From the IMG/VR virus record IMGVR_UViG_3300029319_000010, positions 1 to 64,000 of that record: DNA of 64,000 nucleotides; one strand, written 5' to 3'. The notes below the pieces were generated by a model. That model had not been told where the DNA came from and did not search any database. It saw only the letters and a list, made by a program, of their open reading frames with translations. Positions 1-11,300 of the stretch are shown one piece after another. Source of the DNA: a virus. The number at the start of each line of letters is the position of its first letter. The stretch's first letter is position 1. Position numbers and translations under genes: made by a program.

Positions 1-3000
1 CATCATTTGGTTTATTTCTTTTATCAAACTTATTGTTCTTATCAAACTCTGGAAACTTAACTTCACCTTTTTCTGCCCTTTTTAATGTTTCTTGATACTT
101 TTCATATTGAGGATTTCTATCTATTGTTAATGTAGCTTCATTAAGTTTTTCTTGTGTTGTTGTACTAAGCACTCTTTCAAATGCTAGTTGTGCCTCAGTA
201 GCAGAAAGTGTTTCTGCATTAGGATCTGCAAACTTTCCAAACTTTACTAAACCTGGATTAAAAGGATAAAACTTTACTCCATTATCTATAGGAATCTTTT
301 TAATTGATTCAGATATAGGTCTATCAGTTTTACCTATAATAGTCCACTCTTGATCAGTCCAATCTTTTTTAGTTTTAATAAAGTCCTTTCTCTTCTTAGA
401 ATATGGTTTACCTATATCTTCACTATGTACTATATATAAATTTTTATTTTTATTAAATGTACTCTCTGTTGATCTTACAATCCATACATTCTTAGGATCT
501 CCTTTTCTTACAAGTCTATCACCTGTTTGAAAAGTTTCTCCAAATAAATCTTCAATTACAAAAGGATTTATAGGACTATACTCATTAATTCTTTTAGCTG
601 CTAACTTTGCTTGATCTAAAGTTTTATATGAACCTATATCATCTGGTGATATATCTTTTATTCTACCAAAAATATTATTTCCACTAGCATCAACAACAGC
701 ATAAATAAATCTATCTTGCTTACCAGTCTCAGATATTCTTGTTTGTTTTATGAAGATGCCGTCATAATTTGTATCTTTTATTTCAATATTATCTGATTCT
801 GTAGGTACATCTTCTTTAGTAGCTTTTTTATTAAACTCTACTGTAGATACAAATCTTAACTCTGTTTCATATTTCTCAATTATATCAAATACAGCTAACT
901 TATTATTTGGATCTATAATCCAATTATCAAAATCCCTAGCCCCTGTTTTTTTATAATTTTCACTCTCTTTATATTTTTCAAATAAATCATATCTTGCACC
1001 TAGTATTTGAAAACCACCATCACCTAATGGTAGTTTCTTTTTCTTCCAATCTGAATAATCTAAAGATGGTCTATCTGAATTTGCATATAATGCGTAAACA
1101 TCTTTCATTAAAGTTTGAGTAGGTTTATTAGCAGAATAAAAATTATCTCTTGCTTTAATTGCAGCTATAGTAGCATTAGAATTAGGATCTTCATCAACAG
1201 GCACTATAACTTCATCATTTTCTAAAGCATTCTCATAAGGATCATTCCCTTGTTGTAATTCATCTAACTGTTCTTCTACTGTAGCTTCTTGATTTTGCTC
1301 TTCTTCTTTTTTCTCAACTACTTCTGCTGCTTCAATAGCTTGTCTATAAGATCTTTCTAACTTTTTAATCTCTGCAAACTCAGGCATATCTTCTGTTATG
1401 GGGCCTTTTTCAAAAGATATGTATTCACTTGGCAGTTTATTTTGTTTTATAAATGCTTCTACTTGTTCTGGTGCAGGTTGAACTTGTGTTAAACCTTGTG
1501 CTTCACCTAATTTAGATAATTGATTTAAAAAAGTTCTTTGTGCATCTGTTAATATAGTTCTGTTTACTCTTTTAATTGAAGCATTTTTAGATGCATATTT
1601 ATTGTAAACTTGTTTGTGTACAATAGCCATTTCGTCAGCAAACCGTTTAGCAGTAACTGGATTAGCAAAAAAGTTAATAGCATCATTATATCTTGCTGCT
1701 TGTACATCTAAAGTTGTAAAATCTATAATCTTATCTATGTTTTCTCTTAAATCTTTATTTACTACTGACCCTCCTCTATAGGTAGCAATTTTTGCAAAAT
1801 AAGTTTGTATTAAATCTTTTAACTCTTCAACCATAAACTCAGGTAAATCAGAAACATCTAAACCTCTTTTTAAAGCTTGTATATTTGTAGCATCAAATAA
1901 AAGAGGTTTTATCTTTTGTAGTAAATCTAACTTTGCTCTTTTAAAATCTAAGTCTTCTTTTGTTTCAGGAGTTACTTCTGCATTTGCTAAAGTTTCTTTT
2001 AAAAATAAAATCTCTTTAGTCATACTTCTTTCAGATAATAATACATCTAACTCAGAAGCTTCTAAATTAGATACAACTGGAATTTGTGTTAATGATTGTA
2101 ATATATCTGCTTTTCTTTTTGTATAGTTTCTAAAAGAATCTCTAGAAAATAAAGCCATATCTCTCATAAACTCCCAACCTTGATAGTTAAAATACGCAGC
2201 ATTATATTCATCAGTACCCTTTTCATACTGAGTATATATGTATGGATTAGGTAACTTATCTGCTATATCTCTTTTATCTTTTTTTAATATTTTTGCATTT
2301 TCTATTGCTTCATCTAATCTTGTTCTTATTTTTTCAGGATCTGCATTTTTATCATCTACTATATTTACTATTTCTTTATCATCTAATTGTTTATATGATT
2401 CCATTTGATCAATAAATACATCATGACTTCCGCTATTAAGACTTGCTTTAATAGCTTGAAAAAGCTGTCCAGCCTTTGTATCAAAGTATTTTTTTACTTC
2501 ACCAGTTGTCACATGTTGAAAAGCCTCACGATCTGCTAGTAGTGTTGCTGCAGCATTCATTGTAGTTGGATGATAAAAATTAACAACATCATTGTATATA
2601 GCATTATCTCTTGCTGCCTGTATTTCTCTATACTTATCTGTTGCTTTTTTAAGATTTGCATAATCTTTATCTACCCTAGTATTAATAAAATCAGGAAGTA
2701 CATTAAATACTATTGATTGAGGTATTACTGTCGCACCTCTCATAAAAAAACCAGATAAAAACACTTTTAAACCTTGTGGTGACCATTGTTTGCTTATACC
2801 CTTTTTTGCATACTTAGAATATTCTTGAGGTGAAGATGCTAAAGCAGAAATTTCAGTTGATAATTGTTCTCCTGGTGTTTTATTAGAAGTCATATTATTA
2901 GCACTCTCCCAAACATTATCAACCAGCCCAAGAGATTTTTGTATTTCTGAATAAGTTAAACTATCAAGCATATTATTATAATATGCAGTCACTCCATCAG

Positions 3001-4660
3001 CAATTGCTTCTTGTGATACTTCTTGAACACCTTCCGGTATACCTAATATTGTAAATCTTAAAGCTCCGCCAGCAAGTCCTTTTGCTACACCTTTAGGAGA
3101 TGCAGCTTTTAAATTTTTTAAAAACCCCCTAATTCCTTGCTTTTTAGCAGCTACAGCTACAACAGGTTTTGTTGGAGTTCCTGGTTTAAATGCTCTACCT
3201 GCAGCAGTCCTTACTGTAGCACCTCTTGCACCATCTATACCTGTCTCTATTGCATCACCTGTTATCTTACGGAAACCTCTCATTGCTGTTCCAATAAGAA
3301 GTTTATTACTTAAATATATAAGTGGAAAGTTTTGATACAATGTCTTTAAACCTGCTCTCTTACCCATCTCTACTGTTGTTAACATTTCACCAGGTGTTAA
3401 AGGTCTACCAAATTTTTCTTCTAATTCTTTTTTTGATAGCTCTTGTATCTTCATCTCTTCCATACCTGCCTCCATCTTTGACTCAGCTAGTGCTAGATTA
3501 ATAGATCTTAAATCTCTATAGAATCCACCAAATGTTGTTTGTGCTTTAGCAAGAGATGTTAAATTATCACCAATAGAAGCAGAATGTTTTAATTTAGCAA
3601 AAGCACGCATTGTTTCTGGAGCAAAGAAATTACCTATACCTCTAGCTGTGCCTTGAAATCCATATTTAGCTGCTTGATAAAAATTCTCTGCATTCTTTAC
3701 TTTATTTAAAGTGTGACTGAAATTTCCTACTTGAGAAGTAAATCTTCTTACATCTGCTGCTCTTTCAAATGTTGTTTTAATTCTATTTATATTTCTAGCA
3801 GTACCAGCAGCCTTTGCATAAGCACTACCACCTCCTGTAAATGGAGAAGCTAAAACAGCTCCTCCCCATAATGCTAATTCTTCTAAAGCTATACCACCTA
3901 TTATACCAAATGTATATGCACTATTAACAAAAAAATCATTAATATGTCCTCTAGCAGTACCAGGGTTGTTTGTCATACCAATTCTCATTTGATCACTCAT
4001 AGCTCTAGCACCTTGAAAATCAGATAAGAAAGGATCACCTCTAAATAAATCCATTGTAGATCTATATGAAGAACCTACCGCGCTTTTAAATAATGATTTA
4101 AATGAGCCCCAACTTCTAGCCATTGCCTCCTGATTAGTCATATTTTGGTTATAATATCTTTCATTATCTCCAAAAGGATTAAAACCTAATCTAGAAAATG
4201 CAGAAGAAGAATAATATCTATCTAAATTAGTTGCAGCTGTATTAAGCTTTAGTGACTCAGTATAGTTAGGAGTTAAACCATCTTCAAAACCTAAAGCACC
4301 ATCAACTATTTGACGGTATCTCCCTTCTCTTTTTTGAACATCAGTACCTTGAAAATCACCAGATGATTCTGAATAAGGATCAAAGTTAGGTGTTACCTTA
4401 CCTGGATATGGTGCACTCATACTATTATTAGGTGGAAAGTATGGAAGAAACTGAGTAAAATTTTTAGCATCTTCTATAAGGGCATCTGTATATGGATCAA
4501 TAGGGCCAACATTATCAAACTCAAAAGCTTGAGATGCCATTTTTTGAAATGTATCTGGTGGTGGTAAATCAATCCTTGCATCATTAAGATTAATTTCTGG
4601 AGTAGAAAAAGAATCCTGCAAGATGTTATTTTCTGATAAGTTTAGTTTCTCTGTAGCCAT
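1..4660 (-). CDS. Very large internal virion (cargo) protein, partial
   Basis: Reading leftward from the ATG at 4660, the frame stays open to the window edge, giving 1553 codons with no stop, so the C-terminus is missing. The product is rich in Lys, Asp and Asn. Residues about 230-290 hold a Gly/Ala-rich, partly hydrophobic stretch, and several long charged helical segments follow. I see no RNA polymerase DxDxD motif, protease or lysozyme motif in the visible part. It follows the 1195-residue gene by 5 bases, so it belongs to the giant-protein cassette downstream of the tail genes. In crAss-like phages this cassette encodes proteins stored in the capsid or tail and ejected with the DNA, including a virion RNA polymerase. 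That role is inferred from position and size; no family was recognised by sequence. Confidence 0.75.
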   Translation of the reverse strand, partial: MATEKLNLSENNILQDSFSTPEINLNDARIDLPPPDTFQKMASQAFEFDNVGPIDPYTDALIEDAKNFTQFLPYFPPNNSMSAPYPGKVTPNFDPYSESSGDFQGTDVQKREGRYRQIVDGALGFEDGLTPNYTESLKLNTAATNLDRYYSSSAFSRLGFNPFGDNERYYNQNMTNQEAMARSWGSFKSLFKSAVGSSYRSTMDLFRGDPFLSDFQGARAMSDQMRIGMTNNPGTARGHINDFFVNSAYTFGIIGGIALEELALWGGAVLASPFTGGGSAYAKAAGTARNINRIKTTFERAADVRRFTSQVGNFSHTLNKVKNAENFYQAAKYGFQGTARGIGNFFAPETMRAFAKLKHSASIGDNLTSLAKAQTTFGGFYRDLRSINLALAESKMEAGMEEMKIQELSKKELEEKFGRPLTPGEMLTTVEMGKRAGLKTLYQNFPLIYLSNKLLIGTAMRGFRKITGDAIETGIDGARGATVRTAAGRAFKPGTPTKPVVAVAAKKQGIRGFLKNLKAASPKGVAKGLAGGALRFTILGIPEGVQEVSQEAIADGVTAYYNNMLDSLTYSEIQKSLGLVDNVWESANNMTSNKTPGEQLSTEISALASSPQEYSKYAKKGISKQWSPQGLKVFLSGFFMRGATVIPQSIVFNVLPDFINTRVDKDYANLKKATDKYREIQAARDNAIYNDVVNFYHPTTMNAAATLLADREAFQHVTTGEVKKYFDTKAGQLFQAIKASLNSGSHDVFIDQMESYKQLDDKEIVNIVDDKNADPEKIRTRLDEAIENAKILKKDKRDIADKLPNPYIYTQYEKGTDEYNAAYFNYQGWEFMRDMALFSRDSFRNYTKRKADILQSLTQIPVVSNLEASELDVLLSERSMTKEILFLKETLANAEVTPETKEDLDFKRAKLDLLQKIKPLLFDATNIQALKRGLDVSDLPEFMVEELKDLIQTYFAKIATYRGGSVVNKDLRENIDKIIDFTTLDVQAARYNDAINFFANPVTAKRFADEMAIVHKQVYNKYASKNASIKRVNRTILTDAQRTFLNQLSKLGEAQGLTQVQPAPEQVEAFIKQNKLPSEYISFEKGPITEDMPEFAEIKKLERSYRQAIEAAEVVEKKEEEQNQEATVEEQLDELQQGNDPYENALENDEVIVPVDEDPNSNATIAAIKARDNFYSANKPTQTLMKDVYALYANSDRPSLDYSDWKKKKLPLGDGGFQILGARYDLFEKYKESENYKKTGARDFDNWIIDPNNKLAVFDIIEKYETELRFVSTVEFNKKATKEDVPTESDNIEIKDTNYDGIFIKQTRISETGKQDRFIYAVVDASGNNIFGRIKDISPDDIGSYKTLDQAKLAAKRINEYSPINPFVIEDLFGETFQTGDRLVRKGDPKNVWIVRSTESTFNKNKNLYIVHSEDIGKPYSKKRKDFIKTKKDWTDQEWTIIGKTDRPISESIKKIPIDNGVKFYPFNPGLVKFGKFADPNAETLSATEAQLAFERVLSTTTQEKLNEATLTIDRNPQYEKYQETLKRAEKGEVKFPEFDKNNKFDKRNKPND

Positions 4661-4665
4661 TATAG

Positions 4666-7600
4666 TTAGTTTTTAGCTTCGTTCTCATCAGCAATATTCT
4701 GTATTGCTGTTTCTATTAAATGTTGCTCCAGTGCTCCCTTTAATTGTATAATTTGATCTGCTCTATATATTCTTTCATCTGGTATAATTTGAGCTGGGAC
4801 TATTGCTAAAGAATCAGAGTTCCATCTATAGTCTTGCACTTTTACTCCAAAATTACCCCCACCTAAATGTTCTATTATTGCTGTACCAGCATTTGGTAAT
4901 TGCATTTTATATGTTTGATCATCACTTGTCATTATATACTTAGCTAATTCATCTACAGCATATGATGAATCCATATTTCTATTTTGATCTAAATCTTTTC
5001 TCATATACATTACTATACCATTAGTCATAATAGCTTGGTATGCTTTTAAACCATCTTCATTTAATTGAACTTTAAAAGTACCTGCTTGTGTTGGTGATGT
5101 TGATCCAAATGATTGTCCATCTTCATTTGTAATTGTTGCAAGCATGTCTTCTATAATTGGTCCTGATTGTATATTGGGTTGTAATTTATATGCTGTAAAA
5201 GTATAATTACCATCAGGCCCTAACTCATTAGATCCTGTCTTACTCCATGAAATATCAAAAATAGATCTTTTAGTATCATTCTTTTGAGCCATTAATAAAT
5301 AATCTATCATTTGCTCTAATATTTGATTTGAAGCAATATTCTTTTCATCATTTATTAAAGCATTAACATCAGCTCCAAAACCTGTTTCACCAGTTCCTGG
5401 TATACTAGCTTGCCAATCTTTACCAGGAACTCTACTTCTTAATACTTCAGCCATGTTTAAAATAAAATGTGTAGCATCTGTAGGAACTCTTTGACCATCT
5501 ACCATTTGATATTTAGGATATGTATTATCATAATAAGCATCCATAATAGGATCTAACTTTACATCTTGTCCCATTTGTGGTAAATTGCCACTTATATAAT
5601 CTTTATAATTAAATGAATACTTACCAGGAGCATCAGCTTCTCTCATTAGTATTTGTAAATTTTGTAGCATACCTACATCATCAGCACCTGATAATCTTTC
5701 TTCTCCTTGTGCATTCTCTGAACTATCTACTCCATCATAAACCTCATAAGCCAGCTCTCTCAATGCTTCTATTTTTTTATCATTATCTTTTTGTTCTCTT
5801 CCTCCAAAAAATCCAGTTCTTGAAGCATATGGTTCAAAATACCATTGACCTGGATTATCACCAAATCTACCTTCAATACCTAATTGATAGTCATCATTTT
5901 CTTCATACCAAAAGAAAGATTGTGCAAGTAATGGATTCTTTTCAAATATATCTATTTTTACATCATCATCAGGATTATACTCTTTAAATTGTCTTCCAAC
6001 TTGTCTATATGTAGACTTAGCAGCACGTGAATGATTTTTATTTAAATAATCTAAAATTTCATCAACTTTACCACCATTAGTTGCCATTGCCACAACTTGA
6101 TCAGCAAAAGTTTCTTTATCCACAATTACAAAAGTACTATCAGAATTTTCATTTAAAATGCTTGATATAGATTCTCCTCTTAAAGCCATATCTTTTTGAG
6201 TTAAGCTTTGCACTATAGGAGGAAAACCTTTTTGATTAACAGCATTATCTGTTATATTTTCTGCTTGTAAATTTCTAAAAATTCTATTTTTTTCTTTTTC
6301 TCCTTGTACAAATAGTCCCTTTTGTACATCTAAATTCTGTATTATAGCAAGAAGATTTGCATATGCTTCAGGTCTATTATTTAAAGTAGCAAGATTTGGA
6401 TTAATTAATATATCTTGTTCTATAAGAGAAGTATTAGGATCCCCTGGTATTTCACTTCTATATCCTGCAGTTAATGTACTATCAACTAAAGATCTAAAAT
6501 GATTTACTACTAAATCTTTATTTGCTTCATTTCCTGGACTTTGATAATCTTCTATCATATCATTTACAGTTCCAGTCTTAGTAATTGTATTATCAAAACC
6601 TACATTAATAGGATATTTAAATTGTGTTCCTAAACTGTCAGTGACTATATATGGAGAGTTTTTAAATTCATCAGGCATACTACCTATTAAACTCAAAAGT
6701 AAATCTTCATTTTGTTGTACCTTTGAGTATTGGTCATTACTATCTTTAAGAATATTATCTAGAATATTAAATTCCATATTTCCCAAATCCTCTTCTTCTA
6801 AATCATAATTTTTAAAATCAAATGCTTTTGGTTTTGCATCTCTAAAGTTTTCATATATAGATCCTGTAATACCATCTGCTTGTGCATCTAAGATTGCTTT
6901 CTGTTGTTGATTTAATCTAGTTTGTCTCCCTCTTTCTGCTATTAGACCCATTTCAAGTTGGTTTTTATAACCTTCTAATAACCACTTAAACTCTTGTTCT
7001 TTCTTTAACTTAGCTAATTCATTTACTTTAAAAGTTGTCTCTGCTCCAATTCTACTGTACTGAGAACCTGCCTCTTTTAACTTAGGGCCTACAGTTAATA
7101 AGCTAAAAGCTTGATACGCTGTTGACAAAAGTTTATCTAGATCATTAGCAGGAGACTTTAATGTTTGAACTTGCTGTTGTATTAAATCTTTATTCTTTTT
7201 AGCTAGATCTAATTCAAAAGCCTTTTGCATAACTAAGTTTTCTGTAGGACTACCTGGTATTATATTATATTGTTTTTTATAATCTTCCCAACCTTTAACA
7301 GTATTCTCTAAATTTTGCTCTAATGAATCTGTCTCTGCTAATTCTACCATACCTGCATCTACAGCTTGATTTATATAATCTTCTGCCCAAAACTGATAAG
7401 CAGCTTCTTCACTACCATACTCTTGTATATTTTCTGGATTTGTTGCAAAGTTCCTTGCATTTACATAAGCTTCTGTTTGCATACCTAATTGAACTTTAGG
7501 ATCTGTAAGCATTGTATTTTTTAAAAAGGTAAATGTATCATCAACAGTTATAGGTATAGGTTCACCTTCTGAATCTAATTTATATTCTTTTCCATCATCA

Positions 7601-8253
7601 CTTAATTCATATCCTATAACTCTATTAGTTAAAGCTGTTCCATTCTTTGTAGTTATCATCCAATCTCCATTAGGAGTTGTTTGTGTAAAAGATAATCCTG
7701 ATGCTTTTAATGATTCTAATGCTCTTTCAAAATAGTTTGGATTATCAACATAACTAGGAAGACCCATACCTCTTGCACCATTAGTATCAGCATTTTTAAA
7801 ATCCTCTAGATGCATACCTAATCTATCTACACCTATTTGCCACCACTTATCATTATCTTGTGGGTTAGGAGAGTTAAAATAAAAATTAGCTTTTTCCATT
7901 TGATCACTAACTCTTTTAGTAAAAGCCATATCTTTTCTTATATCTTGATCTTCATAGAATGGTCTAAATAAACCTTTAGCTGCATCTACATTTTGTTGTA
8001 GTGATAAATCTAATCCAGCAACTTGTTTTAAACCCTCAGATAATTTATTTATATATTGATCTCTTCTTTCAATATTCTCATCTCTAGTTAAGGGTGCATT
8101 AATAACATCATTATATAAATTATTTAATGCTTTAAAGTTTGTATCATACCTATCCTGTCTGACAGTTAATACATCAGATAGAAACTTATAGTCCGGCTTA
8201 AACGGCTCTAAATTCGGTATGTAATCCTGTACTCCAGGTAAATATGTAGCCAT
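4666..8253 (-). CDS. Large internal virion (cargo) protein, 1195 aa
   Basis: This is a soluble, charged, mostly helical 1195-residue protein. The N-terminus (roughly residues 1-110: 'YIPNLEPFKPDYKFLSDVL', then 'DLSLQQNVDAAKGLF') resembles, from memory, a conserved opening of large proteins encoded beside crAss-like tail genes. No catalytic motif is apparent. It sits between the 1160-residue gene and the left-edge giant gene with only a short gap on either side, and a weak copy of the late promoter-like element lies just before its start (8260-8270). The likely role is a cargo or ejection protein packed in the virion. The exact counterpart in other phages is not certain. Confidence 0.72.
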   Translation of the reverse strand: MATYLPGVQDYIPNLEPFKPDYKFLSDVLTVRQDRYDTNFKALNNLYNDVINAPLTRDENIERRDQYINKLSEGLKQVAGLDLSLQQNVDAAKGLFRPFYEDQDIRKDMAFTKRVSDQMEKANFYFNSPNPQDNDKWWQIGVDRLGMHLEDFKNADTNGARGMGLPSYVDNPNYFERALESLKASGLSFTQTTPNGDWMITTKNGTALTNRVIGYELSDDGKEYKLDSEGEPIPITVDDTFTFLKNTMLTDPKVQLGMQTEAYVNARNFATNPENIQEYGSEEAAYQFWAEDYINQAVDAGMVELAETDSLEQNLENTVKGWEDYKKQYNIIPGSPTENLVMQKAFELDLAKKNKDLIQQQVQTLKSPANDLDKLLSTAYQAFSLLTVGPKLKEAGSQYSRIGAETTFKVNELAKLKKEQEFKWLLEGYKNQLEMGLIAERGRQTRLNQQQKAILDAQADGITGSIYENFRDAKPKAFDFKNYDLEEEDLGNMEFNILDNILKDSNDQYSKVQQNEDLLLSLIGSMPDEFKNSPYIVTDSLGTQFKYPINVGFDNTITKTGTVNDMIEDYQSPGNEANKDLVVNHFRSLVDSTLTAGYRSEIPGDPNTSLIEQDILINPNLATLNNRPEAYANLLAIIQNLDVQKGLFVQGEKEKNRIFRNLQAENITDNAVNQKGFPPIVQSLTQKDMALRGESISSILNENSDSTFVIVDKETFADQVVAMATNGGKVDEILDYLNKNHSRAAKSTYRQVGRQFKEYNPDDDVKIDIFEKNPLLAQSFFWYEENDDYQLGIEGRFGDNPGQWYFEPYASRTGFFGGREQKDNDKKIEALRELAYEVYDGVDSSENAQGEERLSGADDVGMLQNLQILMREADAPGKYSFNYKDYISGNLPQMGQDVKLDPIMDAYYDNTYPKYQMVDGQRVPTDATHFILNMAEVLRSRVPGKDWQASIPGTGETGFGADVNALINDEKNIASNQILEQMIDYLLMAQKNDTKRSIFDISWSKTGSNELGPDGNYTFTAYKLQPNIQSGPIIEDMLATITNEDGQSFGSTSPTQAGTFKVQLNEDGLKAYQAIMTNGIVMYMRKDLDQNRNMDSSYAVDELAKYIMTSDDQTYKMQLPNAGTAIIEHLGGGNFGVKVQDYRWNSDSLAIVPAQIIPDERIYRADQIIQLKGALEQHLIETAIQNIADENEAKN

Positions 8254-8259
8254 AATACT

Positions 8260-8270
8260 AAGATACTAAA
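8260..8270 (-). promoter_or_regulatory. Weak candidate promoter element (8260-8270)
   Basis: Minus strand TTTAGTATCTT, just before the ATG of the 1195-residue gene. It shares the GTAT core but diverges after it, so the call is weak. Confidence 0.25.
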
Positions 8271-8312
8271 ATTTTATAAGTTTTTCTTTTTTTCATTTTA
8301 CACTTTTTAAGT

Positions 8313-11300
8313 TTAACGCCTTGTTCTTTTTAAAAAGTCATTAAGTGCCATACCACTTCTAGCAAGTCTTAACTCTCTACCTTTTCTAGATATATTATCA
8401 TAACCACTATTCATTACAGCATCTGAATCAGTGTTTGTACTTTGATTATTAAAGTTCTTATTCCATGTATTAAAATTAGGAATATTATCTTCAGGTATAC
8501 CATCTAAAACCATATTTCTATAAAACTCCACATACTGATCAGTTGCATCTCCTGAACTTCTATAATTTGGATCTTTATTAAACTCCTTTGGATTTACAAT
8601 ATCAATAAACCCTCCTGTGCCAGGCATAACATTAAAGTTAGGATACAAAGTATTCATATTATATGTATTAGCTGCATTAGTATACATATTTTGCATTTGC
8701 TTTGTAATCTCTGCATTAGCTTTTCTTAATGAGTTATCATAGTTTTGTTCTGTTAAGACAGTATTATCATATAGTTTTTTTAATTCATTATTATTTAAAA
8801 GCTGTGTTTTATATTTAATCTCTGCATTCTTTGCTGCTACTGTATTAGCTATAGTAACATTATCATTTTGAACTCTATTCATTGCGTCAGCTATTTGTGC
8901 TGCTGCTTTACCTTGTGCTTTTGCTTGAACAGCTGCAGCTCTTTGTGGTCCTGAGAAAGCAGAAGCTGTATCTGCTGCAATCACAGCTTGTTCACCTATT
9001 GCAGCTATTTCTCTTTCTGGGTCTTTAAATACAGGATCAATCAAGTTTTCATTATACTTAGGTGCCCATGGGTAATACTTTTTAAGACTCATCTTAGCAT
9101 CTAAAGCATTAGCTACACCCATCTTATCTTGTAACCAAAACTGAGGATCTGGAGGTGTAGTTACATCTATATCAGGCACATCCAATTCTTCTAAAGGTGA
9201 TTCACAAGTACATCCCTCACCTGTTGCAGGATCATATGGTATAAATGTACCACCCTTTTGATCACACTCTTCTTTTATTTGTGCAGCATTAGCACAATCT
9301 GTAGTTTCTGTTACAGCACTTTCTACATTAAATAGTGTATCATTACCTATATATGTGCTTAGCTTAGATGCATTAGCATCAGCATCTAATTGATCAGTAT
9401 CAATATTTTGTTTAGTATTTATACTAAAATCTTGATTATCCATTTTAGATAATATAGCACCAGAATTAATTGCTGCTTGCATATGTACACCTTCTTCCTC
9501 AGTAAATGCATTAATAGGATTACCATCTGCATCAACTAAACCAAGTTTATTATATTCTTGATTATAGTACCAGTTTTTACCTACACGCTCTCCTTTTCTC
9601 CAAACATTACCTCTGTAGTTTTTACATCTATTATTTCTAATATCATCTGCTGTACATGTATCATCCTTAGTCCATCTAAATTCACTATCCCAGTTTGGAT
9701 CATCTCTATATAAAGGATCATCTTTTGCTTTTTGATTAAATGCATCAGCAACTCTATTATGATGAGCATACATTCTGTGAAACTCTTCTTCTGATAAAGG
9801 TTGAAAGTTTGGATTCTTTTTCAAAAACTTTGAGTCTCTTGTTTTTTGATCTTCTATATATGTTTTATAAATTTGATATCTTTTATCTCTATAATCTTTT
9901 TGCTCTGGAGCTGTATACCAAGAAGACCAATCATCATAACCAGAATAATTATTTTGTATTGTTTGAATATCTCTTTCTGTAACATTTGTAGATTCTCTTT
10001 CTACTTGTTGATAATTTTGTTTATATGCTCTTAAAATTAACTGATAAGTTTCAGGATCAGTATTTGCTAATCTTGCAAGTTCTATAGAGTTAGCTATAAC
10101 TGTACCATCTTCTAATTCTATAGGAAATGCATTTCTATCCAAGGATTCTTTTAACTCTTCTCCTGTTGCTGCTTTTGGAAGCTCACCTCCTTCACTCATT
10201 GTTTCTAATGTATCTCCTGCAGCAAATGCTGACCCTACATAATAAGGACTTGTTTTATCTGTATAATTTAAGTCATCTTGGTCTCTAAAAGTTAAACCTT
10301 TATCATCATCACTTGAATAAGGATTTTCTTTATCTTTTAATTTATTAAATAATTCTAGTAATGCTTTATCATTATTTTCAACATAGTTCTTCTGAGTATC
10401 TAAAGCATTATCTAATTCATCTTCTTCTTTACCTATAGTAGTTTCTATTTTATTCTGATAAACTTGCTTATATGCTTCTAAATAAGCTGCATTTGGTTCA
10501 GCAGGTGGCGGATTACCATCTTCAATATATTTAACCCAATATTCCACTGTAGCTTCATCCATACTTTGTTGAGATGAAGTAAGATTTTTTTGTAATAATA
10601 AATCTCTTTCTTGATTAGCTAGTTTTGCAAGTTCAGCATTTAATCTTTTTAACTCTTCATTAAAATCTGTTAACTTTGATATTTGCTCTTGATTAGTAAT
10701 AGTTTTCTCATCATTACTAGCTTTCATAAAAGAACTTTCTAAAGGTGTAGTGCTTGTTAAAGGTTGACCATCATAAGTTTGAGTAGGAACATTAAAGTTA
10801 GGTATATTCATTCCTGAAGTACTTGTATTATCTATTGGAAAAAACATATCAGGCATATCATATTCACCTCTAGTTTGATATTTATCTAACTCACCCCCTT
10901 CTTCTAAATTAGCAATAGGCTTTGTATTCATATCAGGATTCTGCATATCAGCACCTAGATCTCTCATTGCTAATGCTTCTGGATCATTAATCACTCTATT
11001 TTCCTCAGTTGTTTCTATTTGTCTTTGAATATCTTGAACTTGAGCTTTTAACTCCATAACTTTTTCTCTAACCTCTATAGGCAGTTGCATCATAGCTTTT
11101 AACTCTGCTTGTTCTCTAGTTATGTTTTCAACTTCTTGACTAAATTCTATTGGATTAACTCCTTGTTTTTGTAAGTAAGGATATGATGCTAATGGTACAC
11201 CATCTTCAAATTCTTTTTTAGCTTCTTGTAAAAAAGCTAATTGTGAAAGAGACTCCTTATTTTTTTGTAACATATACTCTGCAGTATCTTTTGATATTTT

